Assembly: GCA_013112545.1 (NCBI GenBank)
Contig: JABFGJ010000002.1
Location: forward strand, 62,001 to 126,000
Source of the DNA: Bacteroidota bacterium
Lineage (GTDB): Bacteria; Bacteroidota; Bacteroidia; Flavobacteriales_E; Vicingaceae
Reading direction: 5' to 3'
Length of the DNA stretch: 64,000 nt
Of this stretch, positions 26,458 to 35,179 are shown piece after piece. A program made the translations under genes and the position numbers. The notes under the pieces are model-generated. The model did no database searches and was not told the origin of the DNA. It worked only from the letters and a program-made list of their open reading frames with translations. Numbering within the stretch: the first letter of the stretch is position 1; each line of letters begins with the position of its first letter.

Positions 26458-27474
26458 ATGAATAACACCCATAGGCCAATTGTTATTTGGTTGTTTACCG
26501 GTTGTTTACTAATATTTCTTATGGTCGCCATTGGCGGATTAACCAGATTAACTCATTCTGGCTTATCAATGGTAGAATGGACTATTTTTGGAAGTACTCC
26601 TCCACACAATGAGGATGCTTGGCATGAACTATTTGACAAATACAAAGATTACCCAGAATATAAGCTAGTTAATTTTGATTTTTCATTAGATGAATTCAAG
26701 TCCATATTTTATTGGGAATACGGTCATCGTATGCTCGGAAGGTTACTAGGCTTTGTCTTTATTATTCCTTTCTTTTGGTTCTTATACCGTAAAAAAATAT
26801 CTAAAGATTTATTGCCCAAGTTAATTCTACTTTTATTTATGGGTGGATTCCAAGGCTTTTTAGGCTGGTATATGGTGAAAAGCGGCTTAGTTAGCGATCC
26901 TGATGTTAGCCACTATCGTTTGGCAATGCATCTTGTTACTGCATTTCTAACCTTTGCCTATACTTTTTGGATTGCTCTGGATTTAATATATCCTGTTCGT
27001 TTACAATCAGATCGAAAAATTAAAAAACTACTGTGGGTATTATTGCCAATACTAATTATACAAATTATATGGGGAGCTTATGTAGCAGGACTTAATGCAG
27101 GCTGGTTTTATAATACTTGGCCAAAAATGGACAACAATTGGATTGCCGAAGGAGTTACTGCGATGTCTCCAGTTTGGAAAAATTTTGTGGAAGGCATTGC
27201 TGGAGTTCAGTTTGTTCACCGCTATTTAGCCTATGTAGTAGTAGCATTAATTTTAATTGCTTTTTTTAGAGGACGTAAAATTGAATTGGAACTAAGTCAG
27301 AGAAAATCCTTGAATATCCTTGTATTAATGGTTGCCATACAATTTATTTTAGGGGTATTTGCCTTGCTATTTTCAGTGCCTGTAGTCTTGGGGCTTTTGC
27401 ATCAATTGGGAGCCTTCATGCTCTTAGGGGCAACTTTTTTTGCTATTCACCAATTTCATGGAAAATCTATTTAA
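26458..27474 (+). CDS. ctaA: Heme A synthase, COX15/CtaA family
   Basis: A 338-residue membrane protein with eight helices in two four-helix halves. The first half carries GGLTRLTHSGLSMVEW and the heme-ligand region YWEYGHRMLGRLLG; the second carries VHRYLAYVVV and a last histidine in LLHQLGAFMLL. Together these are the four conserved histidines of the family. It oxidises the C8 methyl of heme O to heme A for aa3-type oxidases in the inner membrane. It has the longer loop of type-2 (COX15-like) enzymes after helix 1. It converges with gldD with a 4-nt overlap of the ends. Confidence 0.94.
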   Translation: MNNTHRPIVIWLFTGCLLIFLMVAIGGLTRLTHSGLSMVEWTIFGSTPPHNEDAWHELFDKYKDYPEYKLVNFDFSLDEFKSIFYWEYGHRMLGRLLGFVFIIPFFWFLYRKKISKDLLPKLILLLFMGGFQGFLGWYMVKSGLVSDPDVSHYRLAMHLVTAFLTFAYTFWIALDLIYPVRLQSDRKIKKLLWVLLPILIIQIIWGAYVAGLNAGWFYNTWPKMDNNWIAEGVTAMSPVWKNFVEGIAGVQFVHRYLAYVVVALILIAFFRGRKIELELSQRKSLNILVLMVAIQFILGVFALLFSVPVVLGLLHQLGAFMLLGATFFAIHQFHGKSI

Positions 27475-28052
27475 TGGGTCCTTTGATTGACCCATTTAAA
27501 GCTTTCTAAAAAATGTTCAATATCTGCAATTAAGAAATCCTGCACTGGAGCAATTGAGTCAAAATTAGGCTCAGCATTAAAATATAGCGCCCCTCTTACA
27601 AAGTGATTTAAGCTGTCTGTAATATAAAATTGAGAACCTGATGCTGCATTACCAGCAATCTCATAAAATGTCCCAAAAACTCTTTCCTCTTGGTTAAAAA
27701 CAAGATTCTCTTTTATGTCTTGAGCTTTGCTTACATGTTTGTAAACTAGTGTTCTTGCATCTTCTAATAATTCACCAATATTGTTGTGAATGGGTATATA
27801 ACTCAGGTGGACTCTAGCGTTGTATTTAGTGAAATCAATGTTCATGAAATTAGAGTCTTTTGCAGTTCGCTGAAGGTTAGAATAGGCATACTGTGGCAAT
27901 TCAAATTCAAACGGAAATGGCAAGGTGTCTATTACTTGATAATTTTTTTCTGGCAAATCGATGCGGAAATATCCGGTAGGCTTAGGAAGGTAATTATCGT
28001 TACACGAAAAAAAAACAGCAAGTGTAAAGAGTATGGGAACTAACTTTTTCAT
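27471..28052 (-). CDS. gldD: Gliding motility lipoprotein GldD
   Basis: A 193-residue lipoprotein: signal ending AVFFSC with lipidation at C17, then the family hallmark PKPTGYFRIDLPEKNY and a C-terminal region with NAASGSQFYITDSLNHFVRGALYF. GldD is required for gliding and type IX secretion function in Flavobacterium and is present in most T9SS-carrying Bacteroidota, including non-gliders. It overlaps gldE by 4 nt, its usual partner. Confidence 0.93.
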   Translation of the reverse strand: MKKLVPILFTLAVFFSCNDNYLPKPTGYFRIDLPEKNYQVIDTLPFPFEFELPQYAYSNLQRTAKDSNFMNIDFTKYNARVHLSYIPIHNNIGELLEDARTLVYKHVSKAQDIKENLVFNQEERVFGTFYEIAGNAASGSQFYITDSLNHFVRGALYFNAEPNFDSIAPVQDFLIADIEHFLESFKWVNQRTH

Positions 28053-29392
28053 GATTTAAAATTCTGTTTTTCCTGTAAACTTAATTTTATTCGCTTTATT
28101 CTTCTTTTGTCAGCAGCTTCTATACTGATTAGATAATCCTTTAATCTTATTTTTTCTCCTTTCTTGGGGATTTTACCAAACAATTCGATTACCAAGCCTG
28201 CTAAAGATTCTGATTCTCCTTTAACTTCTTCAAATTCATCACCATCAATCCCAAGGATACGATACATATCATTCAAACCAATTTTTCCCTCAAAGACATA
28301 ATTGAAATCATCTAATTTAGAATATTCTAAATCTTCGTCATCAAACTCATCACTAATTTCGCCAACAATTTCCTCTAAAATATCTTCTAAACTGATTATA
28401 CCTGAACTGCCTCCATACTCATCTACAACAACTGCTAAGTGGATTTTTTTAAATTGAAATTCCTTTAGTAAATCATCAATTTTTTTATTTTCAGGGACAA
28501 AGAAAGGCTTTCGTATGATAGTTGTCCATTTAAAAGTCTCTTTATTTAAGTGTGGTAGCAAGTCTTTAATGTATAAAATTCCTTTAATGTTATCAAAACT
28601 ATCCTCATATACAGGAATTCTTGAGTAGCCTGAATCTAAAATAGTATCAATTACTTCTTGATATGTTTTATTAATGTCTATGCTTACTGTGTCAACCCTA
28701 GAAGTCATTACTTGCTTGACATCTGTATTGCCAAACTTTACTATTCCTTCTAGTATTTTATGGTCTTCTTCGGTTTTCGTATCGTCGCTTGTTAGCTCTA
28801 ATGCATGAGAAAGCTCATCTACTGAGATGTTATGGCCTTTCTTTTTGATACGCTTATCGATAAAGTTGGTAGAACTAACTAATAAACTACTTAAAGGAGA
28901 GAGTAAGGATCGCAAATATAGTGTAGGCAAAGCCATAAAGCTGGCTAGTTTTAAAGGTTTTGCATTTGCATATACTTTTGGAATAACTTCACCCAACAGA
29001 AGGAGCAAAAAAGTAACCAATACGATTTGTATGAAAAGCTTAGTGTTTTGACTCAGCGTTTCTGGAATTAATCCATCAGCGATATAGGTTGAAAGAATAA
29101 CAATAGCAACATTTACAAAATTATTAGCAATTAAAATTGTTGCTAATAGCTTCTTTGGTCGTTCAAGTAATTCCAATATGACACTTGCCGATTTGATTTT
29201 GTTACCTTGAAGCTCATCTTTTTCTGCGGGGTTTATAGAAAAATAAGCCACTTCTGAACCAGATATAAGCGCAGAAGCAACAAGTAAAATCAGCATTGCT
29301 AAGCAAGCTAAACTTAACTCTATTGGGTTAGCCATCAAAAATGGGTAGATGGCATTTAAGAATGTATAGCTCTGTTCAATGGGGTCTTCCAA
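28049..29392 (-). CDS. gldE: Gliding motility-associated protein GldE (CNNM/CorC-type)
   Basis: A 447-residue protein with a DUF21/CNNM membrane domain (three or four helices, residues about 15-190, with ALISGSEVAYFSI), a tandem CBS pair (about 215-345, with VMTSRVDTVSID and VVVDEYGGSSGIISLEDILEEIVGEI), and a C-terminal CorC_HlyC domain. The architecture is that of magnesium/cobalt efflux-type proteins, but the position directly upstream of gldD (ATGA overlap) identifies it as GldE. It supports GldD function in the envelope. It lies 45 nt downstream of ssb. Confidence 0.92.
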   Translation of the reverse strand: MEDPIEQSYTFLNAIYPFLMANPIELSLACLAMLILLVASALISGSEVAYFSINPAEKDELQGNKIKSASVILELLERPKKLLATILIANNFVNVAIVILSTYIADGLIPETLSQNTKLFIQIVLVTFLLLLLGEVIPKVYANAKPLKLASFMALPTLYLRSLLSPLSSLLVSSTNFIDKRIKKKGHNISVDELSHALELTSDDTKTEEDHKILEGIVKFGNTDVKQVMTSRVDTVSIDINKTYQEVIDTILDSGYSRIPVYEDSFDNIKGILYIKDLLPHLNKETFKWTTIIRKPFFVPENKKIDDLLKEFQFKKIHLAVVVDEYGGSSGIISLEDILEEIVGEISDEFDDEDLEYSKLDDFNYVFEGKIGLNDMYRILGIDGDEFEEVKGESESLAGLVIELFGKIPKKGEKIRLKDYLISIEAADKRRIKRIKLSLQEKQNFKS

Positions 29393-29437
29393 GGTGGCTA
29401 TGTTAGTGAATAATTTAAGCGGACGGATTGCTTCATT

Positions 29438-29878
29438 TTAAAAAGGTAAATCGTCATCTTTTTCTTCGCTGAGGTCTGGGTTTTTATTTTCTTTCTTACT
29501 TGAGCTCATATCGCTAGAACTAGAACTACTGGCTTCGTTAGTTCTTGCTCCACCGCCCAACATGGTCATCGAATCGCCAACAACCTCAGTAATGTATCTC
29601 GTATTTCCATCTTTATCTTCCCAAGATCTACTTCTCAGTTTACCTTCTATATAAACTTGACTGCCTTTTTTGAGGTATTTTTCTGCAATTTCTGCCAAAC
29701 CTCTCCACAATACGATATTGTGCCATTCGGTTTGGTCTTGTCTATTGCCATTTTTGTCTTTGTAGGACTCTGTTGTTGCAATTGGGAAGTTTGCCACAGA
29801 AGCACCGCTTTCTAAATGTCTTACTTCTGGGTCTTTACCTAAATTTCCTATTAATATAACTTTATTTACTCCAGCCAT
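29438..29878 (-). CDS. ssb: Single-stranded DNA-binding protein
   Basis: A 146-residue SSB. The OB fold fills residues 1-110 ([22 protein letters not shown] at the start, [30 protein letters not shown] in the middle). A serine-rich linker follows, and the conserved acidic tip ends DDDLPF, which binds partner proteins. Its -7 box TATCTTTG lies within the end of mutY. Call secure. Confidence 0.97.
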   Translation of the reverse strand: MAGVNKVILIGNLGKDPEVRHLESGASVANFPIATTESYKDKNGNRQDQTEWHNIVLWRGLAEIAEKYLKKGSQVYIEGKLRSRSWEDKDGNTRYITEVVGDSMTMLGGGARTNEASSSSSSDMSSSKKENKNPDLSEEKDDDLPF

Positions 29879-29903
29879 TTTGATTCTGTATGATTAATTT
29901 TTT

Positions 29904-30977
29904 CTATTGAAACAAAGATAATAAATTGGTTTCTTCTCTAACATAATTCTCAATTAATTTAGGAACTGCAAACTTAGTGATGTTTGATGATTTAATTTTA
30001 AGAAATTCTTTCTCTAATTTAGGCTTGGAACTTATTATTCTTAAATGATAAAATTTAGCAAAAATAATTTGATGAGATAAGATGTGTTTAATTGGTTTTG
30101 ATGTGCTTTTTAGTTGATAGTTAATACCATTCAGCAAGGTTTTAAATTGCGCATTATGGAGTAGTTCCTTCGAGCTCACTTCTGCTTCGGTTTCGATCAA
30201 GGGAAATTCATAGAGATTTTGCCAAATACCTTTTCCTTTTCTTTGGTTTAAAAATAGTTCATCTTCGCTATAAAGTATCAAATAGTTGAAAAACCTATTT
30301 CGCTGTTTCGTTTTTCCTGCCTTATAAGGAAGTATATGGACTAAATTTTGTTGCTTGGCGATACATTTTTTTTCTAAAGGACAATTTGCGCAATCTGGAT
30401 TTTTTGGTGTGCATTGTAATGCACCAAACTCCATTATAGCCTGATTGTGATTTGCAGGGTTTTTAAAATCTAGTAATTGATTGGCTAAGTGTTGAAATTC
30501 TTTCTTGCCTTTAGTGCTGTCAATGGCTGTTTGTATTCCAAAATAACGAGATAATACACGATAAACATTTCCGTCAACCACGGCTTGAGCTTCGCCAAAT
30601 GCAAAAGAGGCAATTGCGGCTGCCGTATATTCACCAACCCCTTTTAGTTTTTTAATTTCATTAAAAGTAGAAGGGAAATTACCTTGGTATTCTTTTATTA
30701 GCATTTTTGAGGCTTCAAGTAAATTTCGAGCTCTAGAATAATAACCAAGTCCTTGCCAGTCTTTTAAAATTTCATCTTCAGTACTCATGGCCAAATCAGC
30801 TATGGTAGGATATTTCGATATAAATTTTAAATAGTAATTCATGCCTTGATCAACCCTTGTTTGCTGCAAAATAATTTCAGATAGCCAAATTTTATAGGGA
30901 TTTCTGGTTTTTCGCCAGGGTAAATCCCGCTTATTTTGGTCGTACCAATACTGTATTTTAGGGCTAAAGTCTCGCAT
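29904..30977 (-). CDS. mutY: A/G-specific adenine DNA glycosylase MutY
   Basis: A 357-residue enzyme with all MutY parts: the catalytic glutamate in WLSEIILQQTRVDQG, the helix-hairpin-helix LKGVGEYTAAAIASFA, the catalytic aspartate in AVVDGNVYRVL, the [4Fe-4S] ligands C-x6-C-x2-C-x5-C (CTPKNPDCANCPLEKKC near residue 190), and a C-terminal NUDIX-like domain that reads 8-oxoG. It removes adenine paired with 8-oxoguanine. It is divergent from the HU-family gene. Confidence 0.96.
   Translation of the reverse strand: MRDFSPKIQYWYDQNKRDLPWRKTRNPYKIWLSEIILQQTRVDQGMNYYLKFISKYPTIADLAMSTEDEILKDWQGLGYYSRARNLLEASKMLIKEYQGNFPSTFNEIKKLKGVGEYTAAAIASFAFGEAQAVVDGNVYRVLSRYFGIQTAIDSTKGKKEFQHLANQLLDFKNPANHNQAIMEFGALQCTPKNPDCANCPLEKKCIAKQQNLVHILPYKAGKTKQRNRFFNYLILYSEDELFLNQRKGKGIWQNLYEFPLIETEAEVSSKELLHNAQFKTLLNGINYQLKSTSKPIKHILSHQIIFAKFYHLRIISSKPKLEKEFLKIKSSNITKFAVPKLIENYVREETNLLSLFQ
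29913..29920 (-). promoter_or_regulatory. Candidate -7 element for ssb
   Basis: TATCTTTG on the minus strand (plus CAAAGATA) sits 34 nt upstream of the ssb ATG, inside the end of mutY. It would allow ssb-gldE-gldD to be transcribed apart from mutY. No -33 box is obvious. Confidence 0.35.
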
Positions 30978-31056
30978 CTTATCTCTTATTTTCTGCTGTT
31001 TATAGAATATTCGATTAACTCTATGATAATTAGCTTAGTGAAATAAATATTATTGT

Positions 31057-31064
31057 TATATTTG
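31057..31064 (+). promoter_or_regulatory. Candidate -7 element for the HU-family gene
   Basis: TATATTTG, a match to TAnnTTTG, in the mutY/HU divergent gap. It ends 76 nt before the ATG at 31140; a long AT-rich leader follows. Confidence 0.45.
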
Positions 31065-31139
31065 CCGGCCGAAACTAGAAAAAGAATTCGGAATACCAAT
31101 TAATTAATAAATAATATAATAATCAAAATTAAATTAAAG

Positions 31140-31427
31140 ATGACAAAAGCAGATATCGTAACTGAGATTTCAGAAAGTACTGGAGTAGAAAAAGTAGCAG
31201 TACAAGCTACAGTTGAAGAGTTTATGAAAGCGATAAGAAATTCTTTGGAAAAAGGTGAGAACGTGTATTTGAGAGGTTTTGGTAGCTTCATTACCAAAAA
31301 GAGAGCTGAGAAAACAGGTAGAAATATTTCAAAAAACACTACTATGATTATTCCAGAGCACTTCATTCCAGCTTTTAAACCATCAAAAAGTTTTGTAGAA
31401 AGAGTAAAAACTAACGTTAAGCCTTAA
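31140..31427 (+). CDS. HU/IHF-family DNA-binding protein
   Basis: A 95-residue histone-like protein with the HU/IHF layout: N-terminal dimerisation helices (TKADIVTEISESTGVEKVAVQATVEEF), GENVYLRGFGSF at about 40-51, and the DNA-binding arm with a proline-bearing tip (MIIPEHFIPAFKPSKSF). It bends and compacts DNA as a dimer. Whether it forms a homodimer or pairs with another family member cannot be told. A TPR gene follows after 7 nt. Confidence 0.93.
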   Translation: MTKADIVTEISESTGVEKVAVQATVEEFMKAIRNSLEKGENVYLRGFGSFITKKRAEKTGRNISKNTTMIIPEHFIPAFKPSKSFVERVKTNVKP

Positions 31428-31434
31428 TAACTTA

Positions 31435-32283
31435 ATGTCTAATAAAAACAAAAAGAAAAGCCTTCTAATTATATTAGGAGGTCTTTTTTTAGGAGTTCTT
31501 ATCTATTTCGCCCCAGATCGATTAAGTCAAAAAGAGGATTCAGTAGCAAACAGTCATGATGATTCTCATGAGCACGCTGATGAAACAACTGATTTTACTT
31601 TTGCAGATGTAGATACTTTGGATCAAGTATTTATTGATTCTAAGTTGGAATTGATAGCAAACGAGTCTGATCTTGAAACAAAATTGCTGCAATTTGATAG
31701 CTTAATTTTATTCAGCATTCAAAATAATTATCCTCCTTTGGTTGCTAATTTTAGTGAACAAAAAGCAATACTTGACCCTACTGAAACTAGTTGGATGCTA
31801 GCTGGAGACAATTATTTTAAAGCGTTTCGCTTGTCTAAAAATCAATCAAAAAAGATGATTCAAAAGGCAATTGCGAGCTATGAAAAAGTTGTAGCAATGA
31901 ATCCGCAAACACTTGAAGCACAAACAGCTATTGGGGTTGCTTATGTTGAGGGTGCTGCAATGTTGGGCGAAGCACCAATGAAAGGAATCGGGATATTAAA
32001 AGAAGTTTTAAATAAAGAACCTGAAAATATCGATGCCTTAACAAATTTGGGTTACTTTGCAATTCAATCAGGGCAGTTTGATATTGCGATAGAACGATTT
32101 GAAACTGTTTTGAATATAGACCCTAAAAATGCAGAAGCCTATATTTACTTGACTGATATTTATTTGAGTCAAGAGAATATAGAAAAGGGGATAGAAACAT
32201 TAGAAAAATACAAAACATTGGTAAATGATCCGCTTGTAAAACAGCAAGTTGATGATTATATCAAAGAAATTAAAAACAAATAA
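31435..32283 (+). CDS. Membrane-anchored TPR protein
   Basis: A 282-residue protein: basic N-terminus, one hydrophobic helix (LLIILGGLFLGVLIYFA, about 10-26), a short histidine/aspartate-rich stretch (SHDDSHEHADE), then a helical domain with at least three TPR units in the second half (AIASYEKVVAMNPQTLEAQ, GIGILKEVLNKEPENIDAL, AIERFETVLNIDPKNAEAY). It is probably held at the inner membrane with the TPRs in the periplasm. It lies 7 nt after the HU gene and 19 nt before the small basic protein gene, so the three likely share a transcript. Confidence 0.85.
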   Translation: MSNKNKKKSLLIILGGLFLGVLIYFAPDRLSQKEDSVANSHDDSHEHADETTDFTFADVDTLDQVFIDSKLELIANESDLETKLLQFDSLILFSIQNNYPPLVANFSEQKAILDPTETSWMLAGDNYFKAFRLSKNQSKKMIQKAIASYEKVVAMNPQTLEAQTAIGVAYVEGAAMLGEAPMKGIGILKEVLNKEPENIDALTNLGYFAIQSGQFDIAIERFETVLNIDPKNAEAYIYLTDIYLSQENIEKGIETLEKYKTLVNDPLVKQQVDDYIKEIKNK

Positions 32284-32302
32284 ATTTTAAAAAAACTTAG
32301 TT

Positions 32303-32395
32303 ATGCCAAGCGGTAAGAAGAGAAAAAGACATAAGATGGCGACTCATAAACGTAAAAAAAGATTACGTAAGAATCGTCATAAGAAGAAGAAATAA
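32303..32395 (+). CDS. 30-residue very basic protein, COX24/AURKAIP1-like, probable small ribosomal protein
   Basis: ATG at 32303 to TAA at 32393-32395 encodes 30 residues starting MPSGKKRKRHKMATHKRKK and ending RHKKKK. More than half of the residues are lysine, arginine or histidine. The pattern KxRRKxMxxHKxRKxLRxxRxKK is that of the COX24_C/AURKAIP1 domain, whose mitochondrial form (mS38) and mycobacterial form (bS22) lie near the decoding centre of the small subunit. A short ATG leader, an immediately following terminator and the next gene being RNase G (rRNA processing) support a true gene. Homology by eye only; no match score. Confidence 0.8.
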   Translation: MPSGKKRKRHKMATHKRKKRLRKNRHKKKK

Positions 32396-32401
32396 GGAAT
32401 T

Positions 32402-32427
32402 AAAGCCCCTAGAAGAGGGGCTTTAAT
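32402..32427 (+). terminator. Terminator after the 30-residue protein gene
   Basis: Perfect nine-base arms AAAGCCCCT (32402-32410) and AGGGGCTTT (32416-32424) with a 5-nt loop, starting 7 nt after the stop codon. The T run is interrupted (TTAATTCT). Confidence 0.8.
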
Positions 32428-32508
32428 TCTCATTTCACATACTTGTTTCGTGGATTCCCTGCATGAAAATGTTTTGGGATTCTCTTGTTTGCATAATTCT
32501 CAAATGCT

Positions 32509-34059
32509 ATGAGTGTAGATTTAGTAATAAGCTCAAAGTCATCTGAAGATGTTATTGCACTCCTTGAAGATAAGCAACTTATAGAGTTGCATAAAGAAAA
32601 GAGTAATAATAATTTCTCTGTTGGTGACATCTATTTAGGAAGAATTAAAAAAGTAATGCCCGGTTTAAATGCGGCATTCGTTGATGTAGGATATAGTAAG
32701 GACGCTTTTTTACACTATCTTGATTTGGGGCCAAATTTTGCCTCATTAAATAAGTACGTCCAAGGTGTTGTTAATAAGCAGATAAAAACATCTGCCCTTA
32801 AAAGCTTTAAATTCGAGAAAGAGATTGATAAGGAAGGCAAAATTGCCGAGCAATTGAGCTCCAATCAATTTGCATTAATTCAAATTGCAAAAGAACCAAT
32901 TTCAACAAAAGGACCAAGATTAAGTAGTGAAATTTCAATAGCCGGTCGTTATATGGTATTAGTGCCATTTTCCGATCGTATTTCGGTTTCTCAAAAAATC
33001 AGAAACCAAGAAGAAAAAGACCGTTTAAAACGCTTGATTAAATCCATCCGACCTGAAGGTTTTGGAGTAATTGTAAGAACTGTTGCCGAAAACAAAAAAG
33101 TAGCTGACTTACATTCTGATTTAAGTGATTTGATGGATAAATGGGAGAATTGTTTTAAGCAATTACAAAAAGCAAAACCCCCGCATCGTGTTTTAGGTGA
33201 AATCAGTAGAAGTTCAGCCATGTTACGAGATCTTTTAAATAAAGATTTCAATAACATTTATGTTGACGATGCTGATACCAAAGATGAATTGAAATCTTAT
33301 ATAGGATCAATAGCACCCGGTAAAGAAAAGATGGTTAAAGGCTATCGCCGACAAACGCCAATTTTCGAACATTTCGGAATTGAGAAACAAATCAAATCCT
33401 TGTTTGGAAAGAACGTGACAATGAAGTCTGGAGCTTATCTAGTGATAGAACACACTGAAGCTTTGCATGTAATTGATGTCAATAGCGGGCAACGCAGTCG
33501 AAATAAAGACGACCAAGAGAAAAATGCTATAGACGTCAATCTTGAGTCTGCTGCTGAAGTGGCTAGACAATTGAGACTTCGAGATATGGGAGGTATTATT
33601 GTTATCGACTTCATCGATATGAAAGATGGTAGCAATCGCGAATTACTTTATGAGAAAATGAAGGAATTCATGAAAGATGATAGGGCAAAACATACGGTGT
33701 TGCCTCCTTCAAAGTTTGGTTTGGTTCAAATTACCCGCCAGCGAGTTAGACCAGAAATGGAGATTAAAACCGCTGAAAAGTGTCCGTGTTGTAATGGATC
33801 TGGCGAAACACAAGCCACAGTCCTACTTGTTGATGAGATAGAAAACAACCTTCGTTATATTTATTTGCAATTGAATCAGAAAAAACTAAGCCTTGTTGTG
33901 CATCCATTTGTGGAAGCATTCTTAACTAAAGGCTTATATTCAACTCAAAGAAAGTGGTTTTTGAAATATAAAAAATGGACTACTATTAGACCATCGTCTG
34001 CGTATCAGTTTTTAGAATACAAGTTTTTTGATGCCAACGGAGATGAAATTGTGTTGTAG
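32509..34059 (+). CDS. rng: Ribonuclease E/G family protein (RNase G type)
   Basis: A 516-residue protein close to RNase G in length, without the long C-terminal scaffold of RNase E. It has an S1 RNA-binding domain (about 38-125, opening VGDIYLGRIKKVMPGLNAAFVDVG), the catalytic DNase-I-like region with HVIDVNSGQRSR and IVIDFIDMKDG supplying the two metal-binding aspartates, and a Zn-link CPCCNGSG around residue 424. It cuts single-stranded 5'-monophosphate RNA and trims rRNA. It stands 85 nt after a terminator. Confidence 0.95.
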   Translation: MSVDLVISSKSSEDVIALLEDKQLIELHKEKSNNNFSVGDIYLGRIKKVMPGLNAAFVDVGYSKDAFLHYLDLGPNFASLNKYVQGVVNKQIKTSALKSFKFEKEIDKEGKIAEQLSSNQFALIQIAKEPISTKGPRLSSEISIAGRYMVLVPFSDRISVSQKIRNQEEKDRLKRLIKSIRPEGFGVIVRTVAENKKVADLHSDLSDLMDKWENCFKQLQKAKPPHRVLGEISRSSAMLRDLLNKDFNNIYVDDADTKDELKSYIGSIAPGKEKMVKGYRRQTPIFEHFGIEKQIKSLFGKNVTMKSGAYLVIEHTEALHVIDVNSGQRSRNKDDQEKNAIDVNLESAAEVARQLRLRDMGGIIVIDFIDMKDGSNRELLYEKMKEFMKDDRAKHTVLPPSKFGLVQITRQRVRPEMEIKTAEKCPCCNGSGETQATVLLVDEIENNLRYIYLQLNQKKLSLVVHPFVEAFLTKGLYSTQRKWFLKYKKWTTIRPSSAYQFLEYKFFDANGDEIVL

Positions 34060-34428
34060 TACCAATTAAGGATAAAAAATAAACCAAACTTGTCCACTTT
34101 TTACTGAATTGCTAACTTGCTCATTATTAATTTATATTGCTAAACTATAATGCAAGTATCGACTATTTAGCTCAGTCAAACATTTAAGTTGAGTAACTAG
34201 TGATTTTCCTAGGGCAATAAACTTTTTTCACGATTTTGATAACACTAAACTATTTTTTTTAATATTGTTTGTCCTTAAAATATCTTTGAGCTTTTTATGA
34301 CACTATAAGGCTTATAAATGTATAGCTTAGAGCTTCATGTTTTCATAGAAAACTCAGTTAAATAAAAAAATGTATAATTTTAATCATTACACAACAGCAT
34401 AATTTTTTAAAACAAGAGACTTCAAAAA
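34060..34428. other. 369-nt AT-rich gap upstream of the cytochrome/YceI/DUF5777 cassette
   Basis: No frame or RNA gene is recognisable. It contains a TATCTTTG at 34281-34288 that fits the -7 consensus, with a TTTG only 9 nt upstream, which is too close. The promoter of the following five-gene set must lie here. The gap is markedly long for this window. Confidence 0.5.
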
Positions 34429-34830
34429 ATGTCAAAAAAAATAATTGCAGCCATAATTATTATACTAGTCATAATTGTAGGGCTTTATCAATATAATAGG
34501 AAGGTGCCTAGTCTAGAGTCAATAAATGCTGATTATTCTCTAAGTTCAAACGAATTGTATGATGCATTTGAAAATGATGAGAAACAAGCATTGACTTTAT
34601 ATGAAAATAAAGTTATTGATGTAAGTGGAAAGGTTCTAAGCATTAAAGAGGAAGGTGGTACAAGTGTTATAGTAATTGAGTCAGAAAATGCTATGATAGG
34701 AGGAATAAATTGTTCATTCAATGAAAAAATTAATAACATTCAAGAAGGTCAAGTCTTAACTATTCGAGGACGCTGCCAAGGATTTTTAATGGATGTAATA
34801 TTAAATAACTGCATCATTATTAATGAATAA
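34429..34830 (+). CDS. Membrane-anchored OB-fold (tRNA_anti-like) protein
   Basis: A 133-residue protein: one N-terminal helix (IIAAIIIILVIIVGLYQY), a short linker, then an OB-fold of the tRNA_anti-like family. That family is marked by SSNELYDAFENDEKQALTLYENKVIDVSGKV and GQVLTIRGRCQGFLMDVILNNC near the end. Such domains occur in exported bacterial proteins with unknown ligand. It is the first gene of a five-gene set and overlaps the next by 8 nt. The charge pattern of the leader suggests the domain lies outside the cytoplasm. Confidence 0.8.
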   Translation: MSKKIIAAIIIILVIIVGLYQYNRKVPSLESINADYSLSSNELYDAFENDEKQALTLYENKVIDVSGKVLSIKEEGGTSVIVIESENAMIGGINCSFNEKINNIQEGQVLTIRGRCQGFLMDVILNNCIIINE

Positions 34831-35170
34831 ATTAGTTAGTTTATTAATCGTGATAAGTCTAAGTGCCTGCTATTACGATAACGAAGAGGAATTATATCCA
34901 AACCTTGATTGCACGACTAAAACCATAAGTTTTTCTTCAGATATTAGTCCAATTATAAACACTAAATGTGCAACAACAGGTTGCCATGTTCAAGGAGGTT
35001 CAGGATCTGGAATCTTTGAAAATTACAATCAAATTAAAGCAAAAGTGGATAATGGCTCATTTAGAAATAGAGTGATTATACAGAAAGATATGCCACCTTC
35101 TAGTTCGCTTACTAATTGTCAAATTACTTATATAGAACAATGGATAAACAATGGAGCACCAAATAATTAA
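34823..35170 (+). CDS. Cytochrome c-like lipoprotein, single module with CX4CH site
   Basis: A 115-residue lipoprotein (signal ending ISLSAC, lipid at C16). The one module has a heme-type site C49-x4-C54-H55 (KCATTGCH) instead of CxxCH, a later Met-Pro-Pro (M90) that could be the distal ligand, and the closing block YIEQWINNGAPNN. The same layout appears twice in the protein at 36620-37336. I read it as a c-type cytochrome domain of the kind found in Bacteroidota and Planctomycetes exported proteins; heme attachment at CX4CH needs proof. It overlaps the OB-fold gene by 8 nt and is 9 nt from the YceI gene. Confidence 0.78.
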   Translation: MNKLVSLLIVISLSACYYDNEEELYPNLDCTTKTISFSSDISPIINTKCATTGCHVQGGSGSGIFENYNQIKAKVDNGSFRNRVIIQKDMPPSSSLTNCQITYIEQWINNGAPNN

Positions 35171-35179
35171 AAACAAATT

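Noticed and set aside
32430-32630. Minus-strand frame over the start of rng
   Set aside because: Antisense to the well-conserved S1 region of RNase G, with no family resemblance.
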